Positions 7,132-15,344 of a stretch of 64,000 bases of DNA are shown piece after piece. Every line of letters starts with the position of its first letter. The stretch's first letter is position 1. Position numbers and translations under genes: made by a program. Origin of the DNA: Thaumarchaeota archaeon casp-thauma3 (lineage in GTDB: Archaea > Thermoproteota > Nitrososphaeria > Nitrososphaerales > Nitrosopumilaceae); NCBI GenBank assembly GCA_001510275.1, contig LFEY01000005.1, positions 36,508 to 100,507 of the forward strand, read 5' to 3'. The notes below the pieces were generated by a model. It did no database searches. It had not been told where the DNA came from and worked only from the letters and a program-made list of their open reading frames with translations.

Positions 7132-8919
7132 ATGACACATAGGGTTGCAGTTTTAGATAAGGAGTTATGCCAACCAAAAAAATGTGGTTTAGAGTGCATA
7201 AAATACTGCCCAGTTAACAAATCAGGCGCAGAATGTATTGTTCTAAATGAAGAATCAAAAAAAGCCCAGATCGATGAGGACATCTGCAATGGTTGTGGAA
7301 TATGTGTTAAAGTATGTCCATTTGATGCAATAACAATTGTAAATCTAGCAAGTGAGTTAGCTACAGACAAAATTCATCAGTATGGAGTAAATTCATTTCG
7401 ACTATACAAATTACCGACTCCAAAGAAAGGAGAAGTTGTTGGATTGCTAGGAAGAAATGGAATGGGAAAAAGTACAGTAGTTAACATATTATCAGGAAAT
7501 CTAAAACCAAATCTTGGAAGATATGAAAATCCACCAGAGTGGGATGAGATTTTAAAATATTATAGTGGAACAGAACTTAAACAACATTTTGAAAAAATTG
7601 AACAAAAACAAATTCGTGCATCAATAAAACCACAACAGGTTCATCATATTGCAGAAGCATTTGATGGAACAGGGAAAGAACTCATTGACAAATATGATGA
7701 GAGGGGAGTGTCAAGAGAACTAATCAAAGAACTAGGACTAGAAAATTCTATGGAACAGAGTTTAAAGGAGCTTAGTGGTGGAGAATTACAAAGATTAGCA
7801 ATAGCAGCAGCAGCATCAAAAGATACAGAATTTTACTTTTTTGATGAACCATCATCATACAATGATGTTTTTCAAAGAATGGGAGTTGCTAGGGTAATAC
7901 AAGGTCTAGCAAGAATGGGAAAAAGTGTAATGGTAGTAGAACATGATCTAACAGTACTAGATTTTCTCAGTGACTATATTGAAGTATTATATGGTGAACC
8001 TGCGGCATATGGAATTGTTTCAAGTGTTCTATCTACTAAAGTTGGAATCAATGTTTTTCTTGATGGATATTTACCAACTGAAAATGTTAGATTTAGAGAT
8101 AAGAAATTTTCTTTTGATGTATCATCATCATCTACTGATATATTTCAAGAAGGAAGTGATATTGTAACTTACCCAAAGATTGAGAAGAAATATCCTTCAT
8201 TTTCAGTAGCAATTGAACCTGGTCGAGTAAGAAAAGGTGAAGTTTTAGGCATAATGGGTGCAAATGCTCTAGGAAAAACGACTTTTATGAAAATGATTGC
8301 AGGAGTTGAAAAACCAGATTCTGGTAGGATTGATAAGAAAATCAAAATAGCATACAAGCCACAATATCTTCAAAATGATATTGATATAGAAGTTATATCA
8401 GTATTAGATAAGGCAAATGGTAATCCAGTTGAAGGAAGTCTTGAAGAAGAACAAATACTTGAACCACTAAAAATCAAAAAACTCTACAATAAATCTATCA
8501 AGAATCTTTCTGGAGGAGAACTACAAAAAGTTGCAGTTGTATCATGTCTATTACAAAAAGTAGATTTGTATGCATTAGATGAACCTTCAGCATTTTTGGA
8601 TGTAGAAGATAGAATTGCAATAGCAAAATTTGTGCAAAAATTTGTTCGTTCTTATGGAAAATCAGCAATAGTAATTGATCATGATTTACAGTTGATGGAT
8701 CTTATTTCTGACACAATGGTAATCTTTGAGGGAGAATCAGGGATATCTGGTCAAGCTACATCTCCAATGCCAAAAGTTGATGCTATGAATAGATTTCTAA
8801 AATCACTTGATATGTCATTTAGAAGAGATGAAAGAAGTCTCAGACCTCGTGTAAACAAACTAGAAAGTAGATTAGATAAAAATCAAAAATCATCTGGAAA
8901 TTACTATTACAAGAATTGA
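7132..8919 (+). CDS. ABCE1/Rli1 ribosome-recycling ATPase
   Basis: Splits post-termination 70S ribosomes into subunits and is essential in archaea and eukaryotes. It begins MTHRVAVLDKELCQPKKCG, the family N-terminus. Two [4Fe-4S] motifs follow (CQPKKCGLECIKYCP and CNGCGICVKVCP), then two ABC domains with Walker A GRNGMGKST and GANALGKTT, signatures LSGGELQ in both, and Walker B YFFDEP and YALDEP. The frame is open back to 7027, but that stretch is the antisense of 5S rRNA and lacks homology, so I take ATG 7132 (595 aa). Its stop overlaps the next gene's TTG start. Confidence 0.96.
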   Translation: MTHRVAVLDKELCQPKKCGLECIKYCPVNKSGAECIVLNEESKKAQIDEDICNGCGICVKVCPFDAITIVNLASELATDKIHQYGVNSFRLYKLPTPKKGEVVGLLGRNGMGKSTVVNILSGNLKPNLGRYENPPEWDEILKYYSGTELKQHFEKIEQKQIRASIKPQQVHHIAEAFDGTGKELIDKYDERGVSRELIKELGLENSMEQSLKELSGGELQRLAIAAAASKDTEFYFFDEPSSYNDVFQRMGVARVIQGLARMGKSVMVVEHDLTVLDFLSDYIEVLYGEPAAYGIVSSVLSTKVGINVFLDGYLPTENVRFRDKKFSFDVSSSSTDIFQEGSDIVTYPKIEKKYPSFSVAIEPGRVRKGEVLGIMGANALGKTTFMKMIAGVEKPDSGRIDKKIKIAYKPQYLQNDIDIEVISVLDKANGNPVEGSLEEEQILEPLKIKKLYNKSIKNLSGGELQKVAVVSCLLQKVDLYALDEPSAFLDVEDRIAIAKFVQKFVRSYGKSAIVIDHDLQLMDLISDTMVIFEGESGISGQATSPMPKVDAMNRFLKSLDMSFRRDERSLRPRVNKLESRLDKNQKSSGNYYYKN

Positions 8920-9752
8920 CTCGAATGCTAAAAAAAGCATTGGAAAACTCTCTCACACCAAAAGAAAGTGATGAATTGATTTCGGCCTTTGACCAGATTG
9001 GAGATATAATCATAGTAAGAATTCCTGATTCTCTCTTATCAAAGAAAAAAATAATTGGTGAAACTTTGCTAAATGAGGTAAAAATTGCTAGAAGTGTTTT
9101 TTATCAAGCATCAGATGTGGAAGGGGATTTTCGTACAAGAAACCTAGAGATTCTTGCAGGAGAAGATAATACTGAAACAGAATACAAGGAATTTGGTTGT
9201 AAATTTATAGTAGATGTTGAAAATGCATTTTTTTCGCCTAGACTGTCTACAGAAAGAGAACGAATTGCAAATTTGATCCATGATGGAGAAATAATTACCA
9301 ATATGTTTGCAGGAGTTGGAATGTTTTCTATAATGGCTGCAAAAAAGAAAAAATGTACTGTTTATAGTCTTGATATCAATCCAGTTGCATCAAAACTGTG
9401 TGAAAAGAATATTGGATTAAACAAACTTGCTGGAAAAGTAATTTCAATAAATGGGAATGCATCAGAGATTATCAAAGAGCAGTTATTGGATAAATCGAAT
9501 AGAACGTTAATGTTGTTACCTGAAAGATCCGATGAATTTTTAGAATCTGCAATTAATACAACCAAAAATGGAGGCATTATCCATTATTATTCACATATTC
9601 ATGCAGATAAAAAATCAGAAGCAAGTAAACTTTCAGAAGAACATTATCTTCAAGTAACACCAGTGCAATCAGAAATTCTCAATTCAAAAATTGTCAGAGC
9701 AGTAGGTCCTAGATATTATCAAACAGTAGTAGATGTAAAAATTTCTAAATAG
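8916..9752 (+). CDS. Trm5/TYW2-family tRNA methyltransferase (class I SAM)
   Basis: Probably methylates G37 of tRNAs (m1G37) or takes part in wyosine-type modification at the same base. It has an N-terminal domain with the family EYKEFGCKFIVDVENAFFSPRLSTERERI stretch (described in parts: VDVENAFFSPRLSTER near residue 105), then a Rossmann domain: MFAGVGMFSIMAA (motif I), YSLDINPVASKLCEKN (motif II) and LMLLPERSDEFL (motif IV). Motif IV usually has N/D-L/P-P; here the acidic or amide residue is Leu. Start is TTG 8916, overlapping the ABCE1 stop; ATG 8925 is possible. It is co-transcribed with ABCE1. Confidence 0.82.
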   Translation: MTRMLKKALENSLTPKESDELISAFDQIGDIIIVRIPDSLLSKKKIIGETLLNEVKIARSVFYQASDVEGDFRTRNLEILAGEDNTETEYKEFGCKFIVDVENAFFSPRLSTERERIANLIHDGEIITNMFAGVGMFSIMAAKKKKCTVYSLDINPVASKLCEKNIGLNKLAGKVISINGNASEIIKEQLLDKSNRTLMLLPERSDEFLESAINTTKNGGIIHYYSHIHADKKSEASKLSEEHYLQVTPVQSEILNSKIVRAVGPRYYQTVVDVKISK

Positions 9753-9753
9753 A

Positions 9754-9972
9754 CTAATCATCTGACGTGATTGACGCAGGTGAAGGTTTTGTTGTTGCCA
9801 TAACATATCCAATCCATGCAATTACTCCAAGTATTCCACCAGCAATCATCAATACAGATAATTGTAGTACAATAGGGCTCCATTCAGAAAGCATCAACAA
9901 GTATGCATAAAGAAAGAATCCACCAATACAAAGCATAAAAATGGTAATACCCATTCCTTTGCGCTTGTTCAT
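9754..9972 (-). CDS. Small two-helix membrane protein, unknown function
   Basis: 72 residues: a basic N-terminus (MNKRKGMG), two hydrophobic segments (about 8-30 and 36-58) and a short acidic C-terminus. No recognisable family. Converges with the Trm5-like gene, separated by 1 bp. Predicted inner-membrane protein with both ends on the same side. Confidence 0.6.
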   Translation of the reverse strand: MNKRKGMGITIFMLCIGGFFLYAYLLMLSEWSPIVLQLSVLMIAGGILGVIAWIGYVMATTKPSPASITSDD

Positions 9973-10009
9973 GACAAAGAATTTTTTGTGAGTTATTTAT
10001 TGGTTTGAA

Positions 10010-10507
10010 CTAATCTAATTCAATTGCCATAAGATATGCATCTTCACCATCTCTATAGTAGGCGTTTAGTTGTTGTCTAATAACAAATCCAAGTTTTTCA
10101 TACAGTTTGACAGCCTCATTATTGCTACATCGTACTTCCAAGTAGAATTCATCACATTTTTTTAATTTTACACCATTGACAGATTCTTCAACAAGTCCGC
10201 TTCCAATTCCTTTTCTTCTATAATCATCAAGAACTGCAATAGACACTACATGACCTTTTTTGACAAAGCCTAATTTCTTAAAATTTGAAAAACCATACTC
10301 AGTTTTACACATAATATAACCAACATGTTTTCCTCCAATTTCTGCAACTATGAATGCCTCAGGAATTTCTGCCAGCAAACTTTCATAGAAATAATCAGAA
10401 TAATGCTCTGGGAGAGTTTTCAAGTTAATTTCCATTACAGGGATTAGATCGCTTGACTCTGCTCGTCTAATATTACAGTCACCTAACTGTCTAAGAATTA
10501 CTTGCAT
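10010..10507 (-). CDS. GNAT N-acetyltransferase, RimI/Ard1-like
   Basis: Acetyl-CoA-dependent N-terminal acetyltransferase of the archaeal NatA type, acting on nascent protein N-termini. The acetyl-CoA loop is DDYRRKGIGSGLVE (motif A, R-x-x-G-x-G). Motif B is VRCSNNEAVKLYEKLGF and the C-terminal YYRDGEDAYLMAIEL is typical of RimI/Ard1. The ATG at 10507 gives a family-length protein of 165 residues. The frame is open to 10528, but MQVILRQL looks like the natural start. Alternative: acetylation of a small molecule. Confidence 0.85.
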   Translation of the reverse strand: MQVILRQLGDCNIRRAESSDLIPVMEINLKTLPEHYSDYFYESLLAEIPEAFIVAEIGGKHVGYIMCKTEYGFSNFKKLGFVKKGHVVSIAVLDDYRRKGIGSGLVEESVNGVKLKKCDEFYLEVRCSNNEAVKLYEKLGFVIRQQLNAYYRDGEDAYLMAIELD

Positions 10508-10582
10508 GATATAGAATAAGGGCATCAATATTTAATTTTAAACCAAAAAACCATTTAATGGAAAGATTTAGCCCTAAAATAG

Positions 10583-11689
10583 ATGGAGGAACATTCACAA
10601 GAAGATATTATTTCACTAGTCAATTCCATATTTGAGGTCAGTGATTTTACAAAAGCAGAATTTTCATTAGAATTTAGAATTGAAGATTTAGAATTTAAAT
10701 CAAAGTTTGAGGATTTAGCAAGAAAATTAGAAAATATGAGTTTTGTCTGCAAATTAGAAGAGATGAATGGTGCAAAATATATCATCATTCAAAAATTTAC
10801 TCCAAAAAAACAGAGAAGTTGGTTGAGTACAGCATGGACTCCTCGAATTTTGTTTGCAGTTGTTATTTCATTTGTTATGGTAGATGGATACTATAGAACA
10901 TCTGGAACAAATTCAATTGTAGAGATCGGAGATCCGCTAGAGATGGCAGCAGTTTACACATTAGCATTACTAGGAATTTTAGGAACCCATGAGCTTGGCC
11001 ACATTATTGCTGCTAAAGCACACAAACTAAAAACAACTTGGCCTTACTTTATTCCAGGGTTACCTATTATTGGCATTCCAACATTTGGTGCGTTTATCCA
11101 ATCAAAGGGATTAACTATTAATCGAGAAATTTTATTTGATGTTGCAATTGCAGGTCCTATTGCAGGATTAGTAATTACAATAATAGTTTCAATTTATGGT
11201 GCATATACTGTACCGGTTATAGATCAAGCTATTGCTGCAGAATTATTTGCAGAATCCAAATTGATAGAATGGGATATGGGGCAACCATTGTTAATGTCTG
11301 CTAGTTTGGCAATGTTTGGCAAAGGTGTAGCTGGACAAGAAATCATCATGACCCCAATTATGTTTGCATCTTGGATTGGATTTTTAATTACATTCTTGAA
11401 TTTATTGCCAGCATGGCAATTAGATGGAGGACACATGGCAAGAACATTACTTGGTACAAAGATGCACAGATATGCAACTTATGGAAGTATGGCAATTCTT
11501 GTTTTGTTAAATTATTGGTTAATGGCAATATTGATTTTTGTAATGAGTTCAAAAAATCCTAGTGCAAATCCACTGGATGATGTTTCGCCACTTACAAAAA
11601 ACAGAAAACTTGCATATGTTGGAATCATAGTATTAGCAATTTTATGCGCACCGTTACCATCAAATTTTTTACCTAACTTTTTACCTTAG
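10583..11689 (+). CDS. Site-2-type membrane metalloprotease (M50)
   Basis: Intramembrane zinc protease. An N-terminal cytosolic domain of about 85 residues is followed by multiple membrane helices. HELGH (in GTHELGHIIAAKAHK, about residue 135) supplies two zinc ligands and the Glu base. LDGGH (about residue 280) supplies the third ligand. It has no PDZ domain. Such enzymes cleave membrane-anchored regulators; the substrate is unknown. Its 3' end overlaps the convergent LarA-like gene by 9 bp. Confidence 0.88.
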   Translation: MEEHSQEDIISLVNSIFEVSDFTKAEFSLEFRIEDLEFKSKFEDLARKLENMSFVCKLEEMNGAKYIIIQKFTPKKQRSWLSTAWTPRILFAVVISFVMVDGYYRTSGTNSIVEIGDPLEMAAVYTLALLGILGTHELGHIIAAKAHKLKTTWPYFIPGLPIIGIPTFGAFIQSKGLTINREILFDVAIAGPIAGLVITIIVSIYGAYTVPVIDQAIAAELFAESKLIEWDMGQPLLMSASLAMFGKGVAGQEIIMTPIMFASWIGFLITFLNLLPAWQLDGGHMARTLLGTKMHRYATYGSMAILVLLNYWLMAILIFVMSSKNPSANPLDDVSPLTKNRKLAYVGIIVLAILCAPLPSNFLPNFLP

Positions 11690-12763
11690 TAAAAGTCTAG
11701 CACCATCTGTAACTACTGCAACTTTTTGTTTTGCACCTTGTGTTTTTAGAATATACTCCAAAGAATGCTTTATGCCAGGTAAAGAAACCATGTCAAGTTT
11801 CTTTGCATAAAATTCCGGAAGAATTGAAACTAAACCAATTTGAAAATTCTTTTGGACTTCTGAAAGAAATAACAAATCCTCCATTCCACTAATGTATTTA
11901 GTAGGATTTCGTAGCTGTTCCAAAGTTAATCTATCTTCAATGTATTGTTGAAATGCATCAGAACCTAAACCACCTTTACATTCAGCTACTAAAATAGCAA
12001 GACCATCTTTTTTGATTGCATTTGAACAATTCCAAAGTGAAGAGAGTGATTTTCCAAGATTAACATTACTTGCATCTTTACCAGTACTAATTATCATTGT
12101 TTTATGTTGACTAACATCTTTGATTGAATGAGATTCCAAAATTTTTGTTGCAGAAAGAGTTTCTGAAGGATGACCTATAGAAAAATCAATTATGCCTTCA
12201 GAATTTGCAACTATTTCAATTCCTTGAATTTCAAAATTATTGGTAAATTTTTTTGCTTCTTTCAAACTTTCTGGATATTGTCCAGGGGTAGGAAGGTTTC
12301 CCTGTCTTTTTGCATATGCTGAAAGCATAGATTCTAGGCCAAATTTTTTGATCAGGCGAGTTGAAATGGTTTCATAACCAAACAATCCATCATATTCCAT
12401 TTCAGCCATAAATACAAGATTTGAATTTGAAATATCAACATCATCAAATTCATTAATTGAGCTTCCTTCAGGTAATCCTGCTTTAACTAAATTCAGGATT
12501 TGTTTGTCAGCTAAAATTTTTGGGAATGGTTTTGATTTTTGTTCACATAAAGTAAATAGTGATGAAATGATTTTTTGGATAGATTTTGAATTATGTAAAA
12601 CTACAAGTTCCATTGGTTTTGATAAATCAAGTGTACTGAGTTTTTCATTAATTACTGAATCTTCCAAAGTTTTACCTTCAGAATCAATTTTTTGCTCTAA
12701 ATTCTCTGCGCTTATATCCAAAACAACATCTGTAATTCCATAATTTAACCAGATTTCAGGCAT
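11681..12763 (-). CDS. LarA/DUF2088-like protein with degenerate N-terminal half
   Basis: The C-terminal half resembles the LarA (nickel-pincer lactate racemase) fold: GKDASNVNLGKSLSSL, then ILVAECKGGLGSDAF and the terminal VAVVTDGAR. The N-terminal half lacks the DHTRPTP-like motif and the cofactor-anchoring histidines and lysine I would expect. The protein is therefore either a non-pincer relative or a different function on the same fold. Length is 360 versus about 420 for LarA. No larB, larC or larE gene is in the window. Assignment is from recalled motifs and is tentative. Confidence 0.5.
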   Translation of the reverse strand: MPEIWLNYGITDVVLDISAENLEQKIDSEGKTLEDSVINEKLSTLDLSKPMELVVLHNSKSIQKIISSLFTLCEQKSKPFPKILADKQILNLVKAGLPEGSSINEFDDVDISNSNLVFMAEMEYDGLFGYETISTRLIKKFGLESMLSAYAKRQGNLPTPGQYPESLKEAKKFTNNFEIQGIEIVANSEGIIDFSIGHPSETLSATKILESHSIKDVSQHKTMIISTGKDASNVNLGKSLSSLWNCSNAIKKDGLAILVAECKGGLGSDAFQQYIEDRLTLEQLRNPTKYISGMEDLLFLSEVQKNFQIGLVSILPEFYAKKLDMVSLPGIKHSLEYILKTQGAKQKVAVVTDGARLLLR

Positions 12764-12813
12764 AATTCATACACAATACAAACCAAAATAAATCCAGTGT
12801 AGTTAATTTTGGT

Positions 12814-13419
12814 ATGGAATTTGTTAAAGAGTTTGCAACATTTTTGCATCAAAATGGCATAATAAAATTTGGGGACTTTACACTTTCTAGTGGGAAAAAG
12901 AGTTCATACTATGTAGATTTAAGGCTAGTTCCAAGCTATCCTCATGAATTTAGAAAAATGGTAAAATATCTTGAAAACGAGATTGCAGAAAATATTGGAT
13001 TAAATAAATTTGATTCAATTGTGTCAGTGCCAACAGGTGGTTTGGTAATTGCATCAGCATTAGCTATAGAAACTGTCAAACCACTAATCTATGTAAGAAG
13101 TAAACCAAAAGATTATGGGACTTCAAAATCAATTGAAGGGAAAATTCATGAGGGAATGAAAGTTATCATGATTGATGATGTTGCAACTACTGGTAGTTCA
13201 GTTGTAAATGCAATAAAATTATTAAAAGAAGTCAATATTTCTGTAAATGATGCATATGTAATTGTTAATAGAATGGAGGGAGCTGATAAGGCTTTGTCTG
13301 AATTAGGAGTAAAGATGCATTCAATTCTAAATATTTTACAAATTACAGAAGCATTATATGAACAAAATCTTGTAGATGAGGATATTTTAGAAAAAGTGAA
13401 AAATCAAATTGGCAAATAA
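12814..13419 (+). CDS. pyrE: Orotate phosphoribosyltransferase
   Basis: Joins orotate to PRPP to give OMP in pyrimidine synthesis. The type I PRTase signature VIMIDDVATTGSS (about residues 115-127) and an N-terminal hood with FTLSSGKKSSYYVDLR (FxLxSGxxSxYYxDxR) identify it. 201 residues, standard length. A TATA-like aaaataaat lies about 25 bp before ATG. It is divergent from the LarA-like gene. Its stop is 5 bp from the end of the sRNA candidate on the other strand. Confidence 0.94.
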   Translation: MEFVKEFATFLHQNGIIKFGDFTLSSGKKSSYYVDLRLVPSYPHEFRKMVKYLENEIAENIGLNKFDSIVSVPTGGLVIASALAIETVKPLIYVRSKPKDYGTSKSIEGKIHEGMKVIMIDDVATTGSSVVNAIKLLKEVNISVNDAYVIVNRMEGADKALSELGVKMHSILNILQITEALYEQNLVDEDILEKVKNQIGK

Positions 13420-13424
13420 GTTTT

Positions 13425-13487
13425 GGCAGCTCAGACAAATGCCTTCCAATCATCGTTCAGATATAACTCTGATTCTTCATTGCAGCC
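13425..13487 (-). ncRNA. Probable C/D box small RNA
   Basis: Minus strand, in order: GGCTGC, box C-like AATGAAGA, 13-nt guide, box D' CTGA, short spacer, box C'-like ATGATT, 13-nt guide, box D CTGA, GCTGCC. The outer GGCTGC/GCTGCC pair forms a terminal stem with a single T-T mismatch. The 12-13 nt box spacing and 60-65 nt length are those of archaeal C/D sRNAs that direct 2'-O-methylation. Box C deviates from RUGAUGA at one position and C' at two. The competing reading, a 22-residue frame without a start codon, is weaker. Confidence 0.55.
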
Positions 13488-13530
13488 AGTAAATTTTAGA
13501 TTTGCTTATTTTAAAACTAATGGAAATTAA

Positions 13531-13604
13531 TGGGCCCGAAGGGCTTCGATCCCTTGGCTCACCGGTTATGAGCCGGTTACTCTACCAAGCTGAGTTACGG
13601 GCCC
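13531..13604 (-). tRNA. tRNA with CAU anticodon (elongator Met or Ile2)
   Basis: Acceptor GGGCCCG/CGGGCCC, D stem ACTC/GAGT, anticodon stem ACCGG/CCGGT with loop CTCATAA, T stem AAGGG/CCCTT, discriminator A. It lacks the A1-U72 pair and the three G-C pairs next to the anticodon loop expected of an initiator. It is therefore elongator Met, or Ile2 if C34 is modified. The T loop is ATCGAAG, with A instead of the near-universal T at position 54. No CCA encoded; no intron. Confidence 0.9.
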
Positions 13605-13645
13605 TAAGCAGATGAATTTTTTCTTAGGTATAAAATGTTATGAGA

Positions 13646-14278
13646 TTAACAATATTCTTCATAACAACTATCAAGCAACAAGTTTTGTGCAGAAATAGAT
13701 TTATCTGCAATTTCAAGCAAGTTATTTGAATCAGTTGAAGATTTTTCCAGAATATTCCTCCAGGATGCAGCATGTCTAATGTCAGCTTCAGTATGAAGTT
13801 TGAAGTATTCTGTTGCTTCATCGCTGGTCATTCCATAGAATTTTGCTAATCCATCAAGTTTTGTTTGACTGATTTTAGGAATTTCTTTTTCAAAAGCATA
13901 CATAGCACATGAACCACTTTCATAGGTATTCATTAATTCATTCAAATTAGAAACAGCTTTACGGGTTTTGGTTAATCCAGTATATGAAATTAGTTCATCT
14001 TCAGATATACCAAGTTCTCCTACAAAGCTAATCCATAGTTTTACATGATCAGATTCTTCTTGTTGGTTTGCAATTAATTCACTAACTACTGAATCAGGTG
14101 CTTTTTCAATAATTGGAGTCATAAAAGACGGAACCGCTTTTACAAGTTGAAAATATTCTTTAGAATATCCTGCTAAAGATTTTTGTTCTAACTTTCCATC
14201 AGACCACATCTGGTAGAATGGGTGTTTTAGTAAACTTCTTTCATCAATCATTTCATCAATTCTTTTTATTATATTCAT
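13646..14278 (-). CDS. CADD-like self-sacrificing p-aminobenzoate synthase candidate
   Basis: Haem-oxygenase-fold di-metal oxidase of 210 residues. Compared with chlamydial CADD from memory, the alignment is strong: LLKHPFYQMWSDGKL matches the segment holding CADD Tyr27 (here Tyr22). KEIPKISQTKLDGL matches the segment with CADD Lys152 (here Lys140). Metal ligands also match: Glu74/75, His78, Glu130, and the HTEADIRH block with His162, Asp166, His169 at the same +4/+7 spacing. CADD makes pABA for folate by sacrificing its own Tyr and Lys. A similar role here, for folate or methanopterin-type cofactors, is inferred. The alternative is a TenA/PqqC-type protein. Confidence 0.8.
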   Translation of the reverse strand: MNIIKRIDEMIDERSLLKHPFYQMWSDGKLEQKSLAGYSKEYFQLVKAVPSFMTPIIEKAPDSVVSELIANQQEESDHVKLWISFVGELGISEDELISYTGLTKTRKAVSNLNELMNTYESGSCAMYAFEKEIPKISQTKLDGLAKFYGMTSDEATEYFKLHTEADIRHAASWRNILEKSSTDSNNLLEIADKSISAQNLLLDSCYEEYC

Positions 14279-14357
14279 GACTCATCTCCAAATTTGCCAA
14301 TAAAAAATCTTTGTGGTTTACAAAAGATTTTATGGTCAAACTACTGAATTTTCTTGG

Positions 14358-14448
14358 GTTCCAGTGGTGTAGACCGGTCAAGCATTTTGCCCTTTCAAGG
14401 CAAAGATCCCGGGTTCAAAATCTATCGATGAAAATCCCGGCTGGAGCA
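14358..14448 (+). tRNA. tRNA-Glu (UUC) with a 15-nt intron in the T loop
   Basis: Acceptor GTTCCAG/CTGGAGC (one T-G pair), anticodon stem TTGCC/GGCAA with loop CTTTCAA giving anticodon TTC. The T arm reads CCGGG-TTCAA, an insertion, then AT-CCCGG. Removing 15 nt (for example 14419-14433) restores the canonical TTCAAAT loop. The insertion can fold as TTC/GAA plus ATC/GAT helices separated by 3-nt bulges, i.e. a relaxed bulge-helix-bulge as cut by the archaeal splicing endonuclease. CCA is encoded at 14449-14451. Exact splice points are ambiguous by about 3 nt because of flanking A runs. Confidence 0.9.
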
Positions 14449-14492
14449 CCAAGATTTATTTACTAATAACAAAGTTTTTTGATCAGACTATT

Positions 14493-15344
14493 TTGGATAG
14501 AAAAAATATCGAGATTAATCCTCTACTTGAAACATATGGTAAGTATATTAAAAAAATAGATCAGGCGTTAGATAATGAGCTAGATCTTTATTCTGAATCA
14601 GAATTCATTGAACCACTAAAATATTCTTTAGATGGTGGAAAACGAATCAGACCTATTATTTTGACTTTATCTGCAGAATGTGTGGGTAAAATTGATGAAA
14701 ATACATTTGCAGCATCTTGTGCTGTTGAGTTTTTACATATGGAATCAATCATCCATGATGACATTATTGATAATGAAACTATGAGAAGACAAAAGGATCC
14801 ATTCCATATCAAATATGGATACAATACCAGTGTCCTTACAGGGGATTTTGTTTTAGGATTAATTCTTGCAATATCTTCTAGATTAGACAATGCTAGAATC
14901 ACAAAAGATTTGGCAACTACTGCTATGTTAATGAGTGAAGGAGAAATGATTGAAAGTAGATTAGAAACTAGTGAAGATGTTACATTTGATGATTATCTTA
15001 AAGTAATTGAATACAAGACAGCAACAGCTTTTGAAGTTGCAGCTAGAATAGGTGCAATCATTGCAAAAGGATCAGAAGATCAAATTGAAGCATTAACGGG
15101 ATATGGCAAAAACATTGGAATTGCATATCAAATTAGAGATGATTTGTTAGATTGGAAAAATGAAGATAAATTGTTTAATCTGTTAATTAAGAAAAGCTCA
15201 GACCCAAGAGATGTTTTTGATAAAATGGAAGATATGTTAAAAGAATATTCTGAAAAAGCAAGAGCTAATTTGAGAAAGCTTCCAGATAATGATGCAAAAG
15301 TAAATCTAGATAATTTAATTAAGTTTACTTCGTTTAAGGCATAA
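14493..15344 (+). CDS. Polyprenyl diphosphate synthase (probably geranylgeranyl-PP)
   Basis: Condenses isopentenyl-PP with allylic diphosphates for archaeal membrane lipids. First Asp-rich motif HDDIID (about residue 90) and second RDDLLD (about residue 218), with GGKRIRP near residue 48, define trans-isoprenyl synthases. No bulky aromatic residue stands just before the first motif, which fits C20 or longer products (inference). 283 residues, slightly short. Start TTG 14493 is the first start after tRNA-Glu; no better ATG exists before the conserved region. Confidence 0.9.
   Translation: MDRKNIEINPLLETYGKYIKKIDQALDNELDLYSESEFIEPLKYSLDGGKRIRPIILTLSAECVGKIDENTFAASCAVEFLHMESIIHDDIIDNETMRRQKDPFHIKYGYNTSVLTGDFVLGLILAISSRLDNARITKDLATTAMLMSEGEMIESRLETSEDVTFDDYLKVIEYKTATAFEVAARIGAIIAKGSEDQIEALTGYGKNIGIAYQIRDDLLDWKNEDKLFNLLIKKSSDPRDVFDKMEDMLKEYSEKARANLRKLPDNDAKVNLDNLIKFTSFKA

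Noticed and set aside
13425..13500. Start-less reading LKFTGCNEESELYLNDDW on the minus strand as a gene remnant
   Set aside because: No start codon and only about 22 residues; the C/D box architecture with a terminal stem explains the same bases better.
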